Source: Aquila chrysaetos chrysaetos (lineage: Eukaryota; Chordata; Aves; Accipitriformes; Accipitridae). From it: DNA of 64,000 bases. This document shows, in pieces, positions 10,703 to 21,379 of the stretch (its first letter is position 1; every line of letters starts with the position of its first letter). The notes below the pieces were generated by a model. The model made no database searches, was not told the origin of the DNA, and saw only the letters and a list, made by a program, of their open reading frames with translations. Location: positions 1,800,196 to 1,864,195 of the forward strand of contig NC_054457.1 of the NCBI RefSeq assembly GCF_900496995.4, written 5' to 3'. The position numbers and the translations under genes are program-made.

Positions 10703-11423
10703 GTTGCATTCATGGCTTCCATGGTGTCCTGGTTTCAGCTGGGATAGAGTTAACTGTCTTCCTAGTAGCTGGTATAGTGCTATGCTTTGGGTTCAGTAGG
10801 AGAAGACTGTTGATAACACACTGATGTTTTCAGTTGTTGCTAAGTAATGTTTAGCCTCAAGTCAAGGATTATTCAGCTTCTCATGCCCAGCCAACAAGAA
10901 GGCTGGAGGGGCACAAGAGGTTGGGAGGGGACACAGCCAGGGCAGCTGACCCAAGGTGATCAAAGGGGTATTCCATACCATGTGACGTCACATCTAGTAT
11001 ATAAACTGGGGGGAGTTGGCCTGGGAGGAATCACCGCTCGGGGACTAACTGGGCATTGGTCGGCGGGTGGTGAGCAATTGCATTGTGCATCACTTGTATA
11101 TTCCAATCCTTTTCTTATTATTATTGTCATTTTATTATTGTTATTATTATCATTATTAGTTTCTTCCTTTCTGTTCTGTTAAACTGTTCTTATCTCAACC
11201 CACGAGTTTTACTTGTTTTTTCCCAATTCTCTCCCCCATCCCACTGGGTGGGGGGGAGCGAGCGAGCAGCTGTGTGGTGCTTAGTTGCTGGCTGGGGTTA
11301 AACCACGACACATGGCTACTCACTTCAGCAACCAGAACAGTGGGATCATCTTCAATAGTGTCGAATCCAATGTTGGGAATTTCTTTGATGTCATGACTGG
11401 GAGACTTGGGGCTCCAGTGAACG
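10703..11423 (+). pseudogene. C1QTNF3: C1QTNF3 (CTRP3) C1q-domain exon split by LTR
   Basis: After an acceptor (TTTGGCAG at 10695-10702) the frame reads VAFMASM and is interrupted at 10724. It resumes at 11316 with ATHFSNQNSGIIF, then VGNFFDVMTGRLGAP, ending at a GTGAGT donor at 11424. This matches the start of the globular C1q head of C1QTNF3, a secreted adipokine-type protein. The exon would be 130 bp (22 + 108). A 586-bp ERVL LTR plus a 5-bp duplication of coding bases sit inside it. No other C1QTNF3 exon was found nearby, so this is a broken copy. The family match is from memory of the human protein but is long and distinctive. Confidence 0.87.
10725..11310 (+). mobile_element. Solo ERVL LTR inside the C1QTNF3 exon
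   Basis: Complete plus-strand LTR of 586 bp, TGTCCTGG to ACCACGACA. It is flanked by the 5-bp direct repeat CATGG at 10720-10724 and 11311-11315. The repeated bases belong to the C1QTNF3 reading frame, which fixes the insertion point exactly. Confidence 0.97.
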
Positions 11424-11655
11424 GTGAGTGTTTGCAAAACAAAATAATGCAATTCTGGGAGGTATGGGGAGAAGCGTGATCAATAATGATGAGAAAATAG
11501 TAACTGCCTTTGTACAAGGCACTGGTGAGACTCGCTCTGCATTGCTCTTGCCACCTACCTTCAGGAAAAATGAAATTGGAAACTGAGCAAGCCAAGAGAA
11601 GGCTTTCCAGCCAGTGAGACTAGTGCTGGCAGAAAGGCAGGATGAAGAGACATGG
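11424..11655. other. C1QTNF3 intron remnant
   Basis: Short stretch after the exon donor with no coding or repeat signal that I recognise. It ends at an inverted LTR junction. Confidence 0.5.
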
Positions 11656-11743
11656 TGTTGTGGTTTAACCCCAGCCAGCAACTAAGTACTCACTCACAGT
11701 GGCTGCGTGGTGCTTAGTTGCTGGCTGGGGTTAAACCACGACA
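11656..11743. repeat. Inverted LTR-end junction (palindrome)
   Basis: A minus-strand LTR 3' end (TGTTGTGGTTTAACCCCAG, from 11656, about 31 bp) faces a plus-strand LTR 3' end (about 11700-11743, ending TTAAACCACGACA), separated by about 13 bp. The two LTR tails are head to head and could form a hairpin. ERVL integrase sequence begins immediately at 11744. Confidence 0.85.
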
Positions 11744-12551
11744 GCACTACAGGGACTTTATACCCTTCTACAGTATGTAAAAGTTCTGACTGGGCAGGGC
11801 CAGCCCGATTGCCAGAACCTCTGGTGTTGACTAACCAGGTGGCTTTTGCTAACTGTGTATCCCAATGTTTGAAAGTTCCACCCCCCATTGCTCTCAATGT
11901 AGTTTTCAGCAGTCCATTGTATCGTTCAATTTTCCCAGACGCTGGTGCGTGATAAGGGATGTGATATACCCACTCAATGCCATGCTCTTTGGCCCAGGTG
12001 TCTATGAGGTTGTTTTGGAAGTGAGTCCCGTTGTCCGACTCAATTCTTTCTGGGGTGCCGTGTCACCATAAAACTTGCTTTTCAAGGCCCAGGATAGTAT
12101 TCCAGGCAGTGGCATGGGGCACGGGATATGTTTCCAGCCATCCAGTGGTTGCTTCCACCATTGTAAGCACATGGCGCTTGCCTTGGCGAGTTTGTGGGAG
12201 TGTGATATAGTCAATCTGCCAGGCCTCCCCATATTTATATTTCAGCCATCACCCTCCATACCACAGGGGCTTTAACCGCTTGGCTTGCTTAATTGCAGCA
12301 CATGTTTCACATTCATGGATAATCTGCGCGACAATGTCCATGGTCAGGTCCACCCCTCGACCATGAGCCCATCTATATGTTGCATCTCTTCCCTGATGGC
12401 CTGAGGTGTCATGGGCCCACTGAGCCATAAATAGCTCACCCTTATGTTGCCAGTCCAGGTCCACCTGAGCCACTTCAATCTTGGCAGCCTGATCCACCTG
12501 CTGGTTGTGTTGTTCTTCAGTGGCCCGACTCTCGTGTACGTGAGCATCTAC
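11744..12551 (-). pseudogene. pol: ERVL-like integrase (provirus 3)
   Basis: C-terminal part of pol on the minus strand. It includes the zinc-binding type region (AHDTSGHQG, then HECETC), the core (QIDYITLPQTRQGK on the strand near 12200) and the late integrase block (LAKATWLVNTRG, SELLHTVEGYKVPV). Several stops and frame changes break it, including one near 12250. The 3' end is lost at 11744, where LTR sequence is joined. The tract reads continuously into the RNase H part at 12988 apart from a nested LTR. Confidence 0.8.
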
Positions 12552-12987
12552 AGGACTTTCATGGTTTAAGCAGAACCGGTAACAAAGCACCACGCAGATG
12601 CTCGCTCACTCCTCCCCGCCCCCTCCTAGTGGGATGGGGAGGAGAAATCAGAAAGGAGAAAGAAAAAAAAATGGAACCTCGTGGGCTGAGATAAGGACAG
12701 TTTACTGGGACAACACAAAGAGAAAAGTTACAACAACAAAGGTACTAATAAAAGAATATACAAAACGAGTAATGCACAGTGCAACTGCTCACCACCCAGA
12801 ACCCGACAGTCTGCCACTTGCCACACCAAGAGACCAAGGCTTCCCCCAGCCTGCTCCCCATTTATATACTGAGCATGATGTCACATGGTATGGAATTCCT
12901 CCTTGGCTAGTTCAGGTCAGCTGTCCTGGCTGTGCCCCCTCCCAGGCTCCTGTGAAAATTAACTCTATCCCAACCGAACGCAGGACA
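12552..12987 (-). mobile_element. Diverged ERVL LTR nested in pol (provirus 3)
   Basis: Minus-strand LTR of an older, shorter subfamily (about 436 bp), starting TGTCCTGCGTTCGG at 12987 and ending near CCATGA at 12557. It interrupts the pol codons around the RNase H end (HVDAH); the plus-strand ERVL copy is continuous there (near 19040). No clean TSD is readable; a few extra bases lie at the left junction. Confidence 0.85.
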
Positions 12988-13638
12988 GTGACGTACTTTG
13001 ACAACCAGATTCTCTAGCCAGGACGCAATATCTTGCCACAGTGCGGCAGCCCAAATGGGTTTGCCTCTGCGCTGCCAGTTGCTCTGCTTCCATTGCTGTA
13101 GCCACCCCCACAGGGCATTTGCCACCATCCATGAGTCAGTATAGAGATAGAGCACTGGCCACTTCTCTCTTTCAGCAATGTCTAACGCTAGCTGGATGGC
13201 TTTCACCTCTGCAAACTGACTCGATTCACCTTCTCCTTCAGCAGTTTCTGCGACTTGTCGTGTAGGACTCTATACAGCAGCCTTCCACCTCCGATGCTTT
13301 CCCACAATACAACAGGACCCATCAGTGAACAGGGCATATTGCCTCCCATTTTCTGACAGTTCATTATACAGTGGGGCCTCTTCAGCATGTGTCACCTCCT
13401 CCTCTGGAGACATTCCAAGATCTTTGCCTTCTGGCCAGTCTGTGATCACTTCCACAATTCCTGGGCGACTGGGGTTTCCTATGCGAGCCCTTTGTGTGAT
13501 CAGTGCAATCCACTTACTCCATGTGGCGCCAGTTGCATGATGCGTAGAGGAGACCCTCCCTTTGAACATCCAGCCCAGCACTGGCAGTCGGGGTGCTAAG
13601 AGGAGCTGTGTTTCAGTACCAACCACTTCTGAGGCAGC
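12988..13638 (-). pseudogene. pol: ERVL-like RNase H (provirus 3)
   Basis: Minus-strand RNase H domain with its acidic residues visible: YALFTDGSCCIVG (first Asp), FAEVKAIQLALDIA (Glu), LYLYTDSWMVANAL (second Asp). The frame is interrupted by a stop after WKAAV (about 13270) and by changes near 13206. It corresponds to 18.4-19.05 kb in the inverted copy. Confidence 0.85.
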
Positions 13639-14653
13639 TCAAACTCCTTCATATGCTGCCAATATCTCTTTTTCAGTTGGAGTATAGCGAGCCTCGGATC
13701 CTCGATATCCCCAACTCCAAAACCCCAGGGGTCGACCTCGGGTCTCCCCAGGTGCTTTCTGCCAGAGGCTCCAGGTCGGGCCATTCTCCCCAGCTGCAGT
13801 GTAGAGCACATTTTTAACATCTTGTCCTGCCCGGACTGGTCCAAGGGCTACTGCATGAACAATCTCCCGCTTAATTTGTTCAAAGGCTTGTCGTTGCTCA
13901 GGGCCCCATTTAAAATCATTCTTCTTCCGGGTCACTTGATAGAGAGGGCTTACAATCAGACTGTAATTTGGAATATGCATTCTCCAAAAACCCACGACAC
14001 CTAAGAAGGCCTGTGTTTCCTTTTTATTAGTTGGTGGAGACATAGCTGCTATTTTGTTGATCACATCCATTGGGATCTGACGACGCCCGTCTTGCCATTT
14101 TACTCCTAAGAACTGGATCTCCTGTGCAGGTCCCTTGACCTTATTTTGGTTTATGGCAAAACTGGCCTTCAGAAGGATTTGGATTATTTCCTTCCCTTTC
14201 TCAAAAACTTCTTCTGCTGTGTTACCCCATACGATGATGTCATCAATGTGTTGCAGGTGTTCCAGAGCTTCACCTTTTTCCAGTGCATCTGGATTAGTCC
14301 ATGGCAAATGGTGGCGCTGTGTTTCCACCCCTGGGGCAATCGATTCCAAGCATACTGGACACCTCTCCAAGTAAAGGCAAATTGTGGATGACACTGCTGC
14401 CAGAGGGATTGAGAAAAAATGCATTAGCAATGTCCATTGTGGTGTACCACTTGGCTGCCTTTGACTCTAGTTCGTATTGAAGTTCTAGCATATCTGGAAT
14501 GGTAGCACTCAGCGGTGGCATGACTTCATTCAGGCCACGATAGTCAACTGTTAGTCTCCACTCCCCATTAGACTTTTGCACTGGCCATATGGGACTATTA
14601 AAAGGTGAACAAGTTTTGCTGATCACTCCTTGGCTCTCCAGTCGACGAATCAA
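13639..14653 (-). pseudogene. pol: ERVL-like reverse transcriptase (provirus 3)
   Basis: Minus-strand reverse transcriptase from fingers (SPFNSPIWPVQKSNG, RLTVDYRGLNEV) through palm to connection (VVGFWRMHIPNYS, TPTEKEILAAYEGV). The catalytic box at 14239-14250 reads HIDD instead of YIDD. A frameshift near 14400-14430 separates fingers and palm. The rest is open for about 260 codons, suggesting moderate age. Confidence 0.88.
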
Positions 14654-14677
14654 CTTGTGGATGGGAATCAGAGAGTC

Positions 14678-15160
14678 TCAGTTGGTGCGATATTGCCACT
14701 GGTGCACTATTGTGGTAGCAATTGGCACTTGTTGTTCTTCAACCCTCAGCAACCCCACAACCGAAGGGTCTTGAGAGAGACCAGGCAGGGTAGACAGCTG
14801 TTCAGTGCCCTCCGTCTCCAAGGCAGCTATACCAAAAGCCCATCGATACCCCTTCGGGTCCTTAAAATACCCTCTCCTGAGATAGTCTATGCCAAGGATA
14901 CACGGAGCCTCTGGACCAGTCACAATGGGGTGTTTCTGCCACTCATTCCCAGTTAGGCTTACTTCAGCTTCCAATACAGTTAACTCTTGGGATCCCCCTG
15001 TCACACCAGAAATACAAATGGGTTCTGCCCCTTTATAACTTGATGGCATTGGAGTATACTGTGCACTGGTGTCTACTAGAGCCTTATACTCCTGTGGGTC
15101 TAACATGCCAGGCCATCGAATCCACACAGTCCAATAGACCCGGTTATCCCTTTCCTCCAC
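14678..15160 (-). pseudogene. pro: ERVL-like protease region (provirus 3)
   Basis: Open stretch of 160 codons carrying a retroviral aspartic protease (KALVDTSAQYTPMPSSY; the usual DTGA has Ser for Gly). The conserved block SGVTGGSQELTVLEAEVSL and a linker to reverse transcriptase follow. The Gly-to-Ser change in the flap-side active site should inactivate it. Confidence 0.85.
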
Positions 15161-15181
15161 CTGGCTGGAGGCAGGGCCCCT

Positions 15182-15633
15182 CTAATTCTGGCCAGAGTAT
15201 CCAGTACTCACTTCTTGTAAAATTGGCTCAGAAGCCCCTTCAAGAGGATCAGAAATAAGATCAGCCCTTCTACTCTCTTTGGAATCTGGAGCGGCATTTT
15301 TCCTAGTAGAATCCCCTTTTGTGGTGGTTTTTCCTCGCAGCTCACGTACCCGTGCATTTAGGACTGAGGTAGGGTTTCCATCCCATTTCCTCATGTCCTC
15401 TCCATGATCACCTAGGTAAAACCACAGGGCACCTCGCGGTGTGTACCTTCTATATTCTCTCTCTTGGGCAGAGGAGCGCTCACTCCTAATAGCTGAGACA
15501 TTGGTCCTTACAGGTGGGGAGTAGGACATATCCTCTTTGAATTGCTGGAAATCCTCGGACAGCTTCTCCACAGCTGAAATGCAGGCTTGTAGGGAGGAGG
15601 AGAGATTTTCTTCATATTGCCGGTGTTGGCATG
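15182..15633 (-). pseudogene. gag: ERVL-like gag-pro junction (provirus 3)
   Basis: Minus-strand frame of about 130 codons just upstream of protease: a helical start (MEKLSEDFQQFKED), Arg/Ser-rich text, then a charged tail ending at a TAG. It extends upstream in frame as QHRQYEENLSSSLQA to about 15633, where a plus-strand LTR cuts it. Likely the C-terminal part of Gag; no CCHC zinc knuckle is visible. Confidence 0.65.
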
Positions 15634-16219
15634 TGTCTTGGTTTCAGCTGGGAAAGAGTTTATTGTCTTCCTAGTAGCTAGTACAGTGCTATGTTTTGAG
15701 TTCAGTATGTGAAGAATGTTGATAACACTGATGTTTTCAGTTGTTGCTAAGTAGTGTTTAGTCTAAAGTCAAGGATTTTTCAGCTTCTCACGCCCAGCCA
15801 GCGAGAAAGCTGGAGGGGCACAAGAAGTTGGCAAAGGACACAGCCAGGGCACGTGACCCAAACTGGCCAACGGGGTATTCCATACCATGTGACGTCACAT
15901 CTAGTATAGAAACTGGGGGGGGGGTGGGGGCAGGGGGAATCGCCGCTCGGGGACTAACTGGGTGTCGATCGGCGAGTGGTGAGCAATTGCACTGCGCATC
16001 ATTTGTATATTCCAATCCTTTTATTATTACTGTTGTCATTTTATTAGTGTTATCATTATCATTATTAGTTTCTTCTTTTCTGTTCTATTAAACTGTTCTT
16101 ATCTCAACCCATGGGTTTTGCTTCTTTTTCCCGATTTTCTCCCCCATCCCACTGGGTGGGGGGGGAGTGAGTGAGCGGCTGCGTGGTGCTTAGTTGCTGG
16201 CTGGGGTTAAACCACAACA
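15634..16219 (+). mobile_element. ERVL LTR between two inverted proviruses
   Basis: Plus-strand LTR of 586 bp, TGTCTTGGTTTC to ACCACAACA, of the young subfamily. It separates minus-strand provirus 3 from plus-strand provirus 4. The flanks (GCATG left, ACTGT right) do not match, so it is not a simple solo insertion. It may be the 5' LTR of a deleted provirus or a recombination product. Confidence 0.88.
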
Positions 16220-17022
16220 ACTGTCTATCTCTACTCCCATCCCCCTGCATTCACCGGGCAGCAGGAGTCCTTGAGACACACAGCATATCTCCCTGTCTTA
16301 GCTGTGTAAGAGTTCCTGGCACAGTCAAGGGTTGCTTAACTGCCCGACTCATTACACTTATGCTAAGGCCTAGCGAGCCTTCCTGAGTTTGTAAATCAGC
16401 CTGGAGAGGGGGAAAGAAATGCACCACCTCACACCGGTGGCAGGCACTGCATTTACTCCAACTCCCACAACAGGCACTGCAGCTGAACCAGAGAACCAAT
16501 CTGTGCCAGTATCAGTTGCCCCTATACAGAAAAAGAAACACAAAAAAATCAGTTCACTTAGTGAGGGATGAAGGTGAACAAGGGTCATCACGAGAACAGG
16601 AGGAAGAGGCTGAACCAGAGGTAATCACCCGATCCCTATCCCTGAGTGAGCTGTGGGATATGCAAAAAGATTTCAGTAGCCATCCAGGCGAGCACATTGT
16701 TACCTGGCTGCTCCGATGCTGGGATAACGGGGCAGTAGTGTGGAATTAGAGGGTAGGGAGGCCAAGCAGCTAGGATCCCTGTCTAGGGAAGGGGGCATTG
16801 ACAAAGAGATTGGAAAAGGGACACAAGCCCTCAGCCTCTGGAGGCAAATCCTGTCAAGCATGAAGGAAAGGTACCCCTTCAAGGAAGATGTTATATGTCA
16901 ATCAAGCAAGTGGACCACCATGGAGAGAAGTATCCAATATCTGAGGGAATTAGCCATGCTGGAGGTGATTTATAATGATCCAAATAACGAGCAGTTACCC
17001 ACAGATCCAGATGAAGTCCAAT
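16220..17022 (+). pseudogene. gag: ERVL-like gag remnant (provirus 4)
   Basis: Plus-strand gag without primer site or N-terminal third. The region 16220-16430 aligns poorly and has stops (HYTYAKA resembles AHAYRAL of provirus 1). From 16430 the Thr/Pro linker, then the C-terminal block (EVITRSLSLSELWDMQKDF, GEHIVTWLLRCWDNG, AKQLGSLSREGGIDKEIGKG, SMKERYPFKEDVIC) is clear, with one frame change near 16535 and another near 16735. It ends at TGA at 17022. Confidence 0.78.
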
Positions 17023-17280
17023 GAACACATATGTATTTCTGGTGTGACAGGAGGATCCCAGGAGTTAACTGTATTGGAGGCTGAAGTAAGCCTAACTGGG
17101 AATGAGTGGCAGAAACACCCCATTGTGACAGGCCCAGAGGCTCTGTGCATCCTTGGCATAGACTACTCAGGAGAGGGTATTTCAAGGACCCAAGGTGGTA
17201 TTGGTGGGCTTTTGGTATAGCTGCCTTGGAGACAGAAGGAATTGAACAGCTGTCTACCCTGCCTGGTCTCTCTCAAGACC
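17023..17280 (+). pseudogene. pro: ERVL-like protease C-terminal part (provirus 4)
   Basis: Begins directly with ICISGVTGGSQELTVLEAEV. The preceding protease half with the catalytic Asp, present in provirus 3, is missing. A deletion therefore joins the gag end to mid-protease. A frame change occurs near 17165. Confidence 0.8.
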
Positions 17281-18010
17281 CTTCGATTGTGGGGTTGCTG
17301 AGGGTTGAAGAACAACAGGTGCCAATTTTTACTACAATGGTGCACCAGTGGCAATATCGCACCAACCGAGACTCCCTGATTCCCATCCACAAGCTGATTC
17401 GTCGACTGGAGAGCCAAGGAGTGATCAGCAAAACTTGCTCACCCTTTAACAGTCCCATTTTGCCAGTTTGAAATTCTAAAGGAGAGTGGAGACTAACATT
17501 GACTATCATGGCCTGAATGAATCACGCCGCCACTGAGTGCTGCCATTCCAGATATGCTAGAACTTCAGTACGAACTAGAGTCAAAGGCAGCCAAGTGGTA
17601 TGCTACAATTGACATTGCTAATGCATTTTTCTCCATTCCTTTGGCAGCAGAGTGCCGGCCACAGTTTGCTTTTACTTGGAGGGGTGTCCAGTACACCTGG
17701 AATTGATTGCCCCAGGGGTGGAAACACAGCCCCACCATTTGCCATGGACTGATCCAGACTGCACTGGAGAAGGGTGAAGCTCCGGAACACCTGCAATACA
17801 TTGATGACATCATCGTATGGGGCAACACAGCAGAAGAAGTTTTTGAGAAAGGGAAGGAAATAATCCAAATCCTTCTGAAGGCCAGTTTTGCCATAAACCA
17901 AAATAAGGTCAAGGGACCTGCACAGGAGATCCATTTTTTAGGAGTAAAATGGCAGGATGGGTGTCGTCAGATTCCAATGGACGTGATCAACAAAATAGCA
18001 AACTAATAAA
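17281..18010 (+). pseudogene. pol: ERVL-like reverse transcriptase (provirus 4)
   Basis: Fingers (RRLESQGVISKTCSPFNSPI) are followed by stops near 17471 and 17503. The palm carries an intact YIDD box at 17797-17808 (LQYIDDIIVWGN), then ILLKASFAINQNKVKGPAQEI. A TAA at 18004 and a small deletion follow. It is the counterpart of 13639-14653 on the other strand. Confidence 0.87.
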
Positions 18011-19045
18011 AAGGAAACACAAGCTTTCTTAGGTGTCGTGGGTTTTTGGAGAATGCATATTCCAAATTACAGTCTGATTGTAAGCCCTCTCTATCAAGTG
18101 ACCCGGAAGAAGAATGATTTTAAATGGGGCCCTGAGCAACGAAAAGCTTTGAACAAATTAAATGGGAGATAGTTCATGCAGTAGCCCTTGGGCCAGTCCG
18201 GGCAGGACAAGATGTTAAAAATGTGCTCTACACTGCAGCTGGGGAGAATGGCCCGACCTGGAGCCTCTGGCAGAAAGCACCGGAGGAGACCCGAGGCCGA
18301 CCCCTGGGGTTTTGGAGTTGGGGATATCGAGGATCCGAGGCTCGCTATACTCCAACTGAAAAAGAGATATTGGCAGCATATGAAGGAGTTCGAGCTGCCT
18401 CAGAAGTGGTTGGTACTGAAACACAGCTCCTCTTAGCACCCCGACTGCCAGTGCTGGGCTGGATGTTCAAAGGGAGGGTCTCCTCTACACATCATGCAAC
18501 TGATGCCACGTGGAGTAAGTGGGCCACACTGATCACACAACGGGCTCGCATAGGAAAACTCATTCGCCCAGGAATTGTGGAAGTGATCACAGACTGGCCA
18601 GAAGACAAAGATTTTGGAATGTCTCCAGAGGAGGAGGTGACACGTGCTGAAGAAGCCCCGCTGTATAATAAACTGACAGAAAATGAGAGGCAATATGCCC
18701 TGTTCACTGATGGGTCCTGTTGCATTGTGGGAAAGCATCGGAGGTGGAAGGCTGCTGTATGGAGTCCTACATGACAAGTCACAGAAACTGCTGAAGGAGA
18801 AGGTGAATCGAGTCAGTTTGCGGAAGTGAAATCCATCCAGCTAGCATTAGATATTGCTGAAAGAGAGAAGTGGCCAGTGCTCTATCTCTATACTGACTCA
18901 TGGATGGTGGCAAATGCCCTGTGGGGGTGGCTACAGCAATGGAAGCAGAGCAACTGGCAGCGCAGAGGCAAACCCATTTGGGCTGCCGCACTGCGGCAAG
19001 ATATTGCGTCCCAGCTAGAGAATCTGGTTGTAAAATATGTCACGT
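18011..19045 (+). pseudogene. pol: ERVL-like connection and RNase H (provirus 4)
   Basis: Connection domain (GFWRMHIPNYSLI; TPTEKEILAAYEGVRAASEV) and RNase H (QYALFTDGSCCIVG; SIQLALDIAEREKWPVLYLY; TDSWMVANALWGW). One frame runs open for 183 codons (18223-18774), then a TGA at 18772. The acidic residues are retained. Confidence 0.85.
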
Positions 19046-19830
19046 AGATGCTCATGTACCCAAGAGTTGGGCCACTGAAGAACATCAAAATAACCAACAG
19101 GTGGATCAGGCTGCCAAGATTGAAGTGTCTCAGGTGGACCTGGACTGGCAACATAAGGGTGAGCTATTTATGGCTCAGTGGGCCCATGATACCTCAGGCC
19201 ATCAGGGAAGTGATGCAACATATAGATGGGCTTGTGATAGAGGGGTGGACTTGACCATGGATACTATCGCGCAGGTTATCCATGAATGTGAAATGTGCTG
19301 CAATGAAGCAAGCCAAGCAGTTAAAGCCCCTGTGGTATGGCGGGAAATGGCTGAAATATAAATACGGGGAGGCCTGGCAGATTGACTATATCACACTCCC
19401 ACAAACTCGCCAAGGCAAGCGCCATGTGCTTACAATGGTTGAAGCAACCACCAGGTGGCTAGAAATATATCCCGTGCCCCATGCCACTGCCTGGAACACT
19501 ATCCTGGGCCTTGAAAACTAAGTCTTATGGTGACACGGCACCCCAGAAAGAATTGAGTCAGACAAGGGGACTCATTTCTGAAAGAACCTCATAGATACCT
19601 GGGCCAAAGAGCATGGCATTGAGTGGGTGTATCACATCCCCTATCATGCACCAGCCTCTGGGAAAATCAAACAATGCAAAGGATTGTTAAAGACTACATT
19701 GAGAGCAATGGGGGGGTGGAACCTTCAAACACTATATACGCATTTAGCAAAAGCCACCTGGTTAGTTAACACTAGGGGATGTACCAATCCAACTGGCCAT
19801 GCCCAATCAAAACTTTTATGATGTACTGTG
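19046..19830 (+). pseudogene. pol: ERVL-like integrase (provirus 4)
   Basis: Zinc-binding region (AHDTSGHQG), core (WQIDYITLPQTRQGKRHVL, MVEATTRWLEIYPVPHATAWN) and C-terminal part (WVYHIPYHAPASGKI, LAKATWLVNTRGCTN). Stops near 19520, 19580 and 19819 break it. It overlaps the RNase H end (DAHVPKSWATEE). Confidence 0.83.
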
Positions 19831-20550
19831 GAAAGGGATAAAGTCCCCATAGTGCACAGGAAAAATATGTTAGGGAAGACAGTCTGGGTTAGTCCTGCCT
19901 TGGCAAAGGAAACCCATTTTTGGGGCTGCTTTTGCTCAAGGACCTAGGTGCAATTGGTGGGTGATGCGAAAGGCTGGGGAAGTTCAATGTGTGTCTCAAG
20001 GGGATTTGATTTTGGGTGAGAACAGCCAATGAATTAAACTGTATGACGTTAATTGCTAAATAACTCTGCCAGTGGATGTCATCACTACTACAGTTGCTAT
20101 ATGCCATATCAATGGTATTACATTAAGAATCACCCAAATTCAGTGAAGGATGGACTTTGATGAAACCAAGTGAAATGCAGTGGTGATGGAACTTGAACTG
20201 GCTTCAGCAACTGGTGCCCAGCCTCTTCCCCTAGATCGACATCTTGAACCTGCAGACCGTGGGCATGGGCCATGCCAAATACACCAGCTGCAATCTCCGG
20301 ATGCAGCATGCAACAATCCAACACCACACACCATCTCTCCTGCCCCGAAAGACTGTTACAACAGATGAAGCCCCAAGTCATGGATTAAATGAACTCAACA
20401 GACACGTTAGAGGGGTGGCCCATAGACTAAGGGAATGATATCTCTCTGTGTGTATATATATATCTCTCAAAGACAGGAAAATGGTTGTGATTAATCGCAA
20501 AGTGTAGGATCTGGGCATGACATAGATGGTATTGAATGAGGGGTGGATAA
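19831..20550 (+). other. ERVL 3' internal region, no env
   Basis: From the integrase end to the LTR there is no env-like frame, as expected for ERVL. It holds a short (TG)/(TA)n tract at 20448-20465 and ends with the purine-rich GAGGGGTGGATAA (20538-20550) directly before the LTR, the likely polypurine tract. Confidence 0.7.
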
Positions 20551-20967
20551 TGTCCTGGGTTCAGCTGGGATAGAGTTAATTTTGACAAGATGCTGGGAGG
20601 GGACACAGCCAATATAGCTGACCCAAACTAGCCAAGGGGATATTCAATATCATATGATGTCATGCTCAGTATATAAACTGGGAGAGCTGGCTGGCTGGGG
20701 GAGAAGGATCGCAGCTCAGGAATGCGCTGGGCATCGTGTTCGGGATGGTGAGCAATTGCATTGTGCATCACTCCATATATTCTTTTATTAGTAGTAGTAT
20801 TATTATTATTTCTTCTCTCCTTGTGTTGTCCTGTTAAACTGTCCTTATCTCAACCCATGAGTTATTTACCTTTTCCTTGTGATTCTCCTCCCCATCCCAC
20901 CAGGGTGGTAAGGAGTGAGCGATTGGCTGCGTGGTGCTTAGTTGCCGGCTGGGCCTAAACCATGACA
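20551..20967 (+). mobile_element. 3' LTR of provirus 4 (older subfamily)
   Basis: Plus-strand LTR of 417 bp, TGTCCTGGGTTC to ACCATGACA, placed right after the polypurine tract. It is shorter and more diverged than the LTR at 15634-16219 (about 170 bp missing near the 5' part). The two therefore are not a matched LTR pair. Confidence 0.88.
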
Positions 20968-21270
20968 CTAAGTACATATAATAAACATTCATTTGTATAA
21001 ACACTTCATAAGAGTAGCAGCTGCCTAGAGATAACATTTTGTCCTGAGAACATTTTCTATAATAAGTATTGTATTATCTACGAGGCAGTAGCAACACAAA
21101 AGTCTCCTGAATGGGTCTAGGGCTACATCAATACACTTATCTTATAGAAGCCAGTACATATGCCAGAGCTGGACATTCAGCAAGCTATAGTGTTTGAAGT
21201 CCAACATAATCAGATATATCTATGTCAGAGATGAGAAGATGGTGTGGATGGATATTCTCAGGCTCGATGT
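20968..21270. other. Unassigned host spacer
   Basis: About 300 bp of AT-rich sequence between two ERV structures. I recognise no gene or repeat in it. Confidence 0.5.
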
Positions 21271-21379
21271 TGTCACGACCCGGGCTGGACAGAGCAGGGA
21301 GTCATGTTTAATTCGAAATTCCCTCAGGCTAAATTAAGGTGAAATGACACCAAACGATCAGTTAAACATTTTATTCATG
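21271..21379 (-). mobile_element. LTR-A, distal piece (interrupted LTR)
   Basis: Minus-strand end of an LTR (TGTCACGACC on the plus strand) matching the LTR at 42518. It is interrupted at 21379 by the Ser-primed provirus and continues at 26448-26630 and 27307-27551. Confidence 0.82.
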
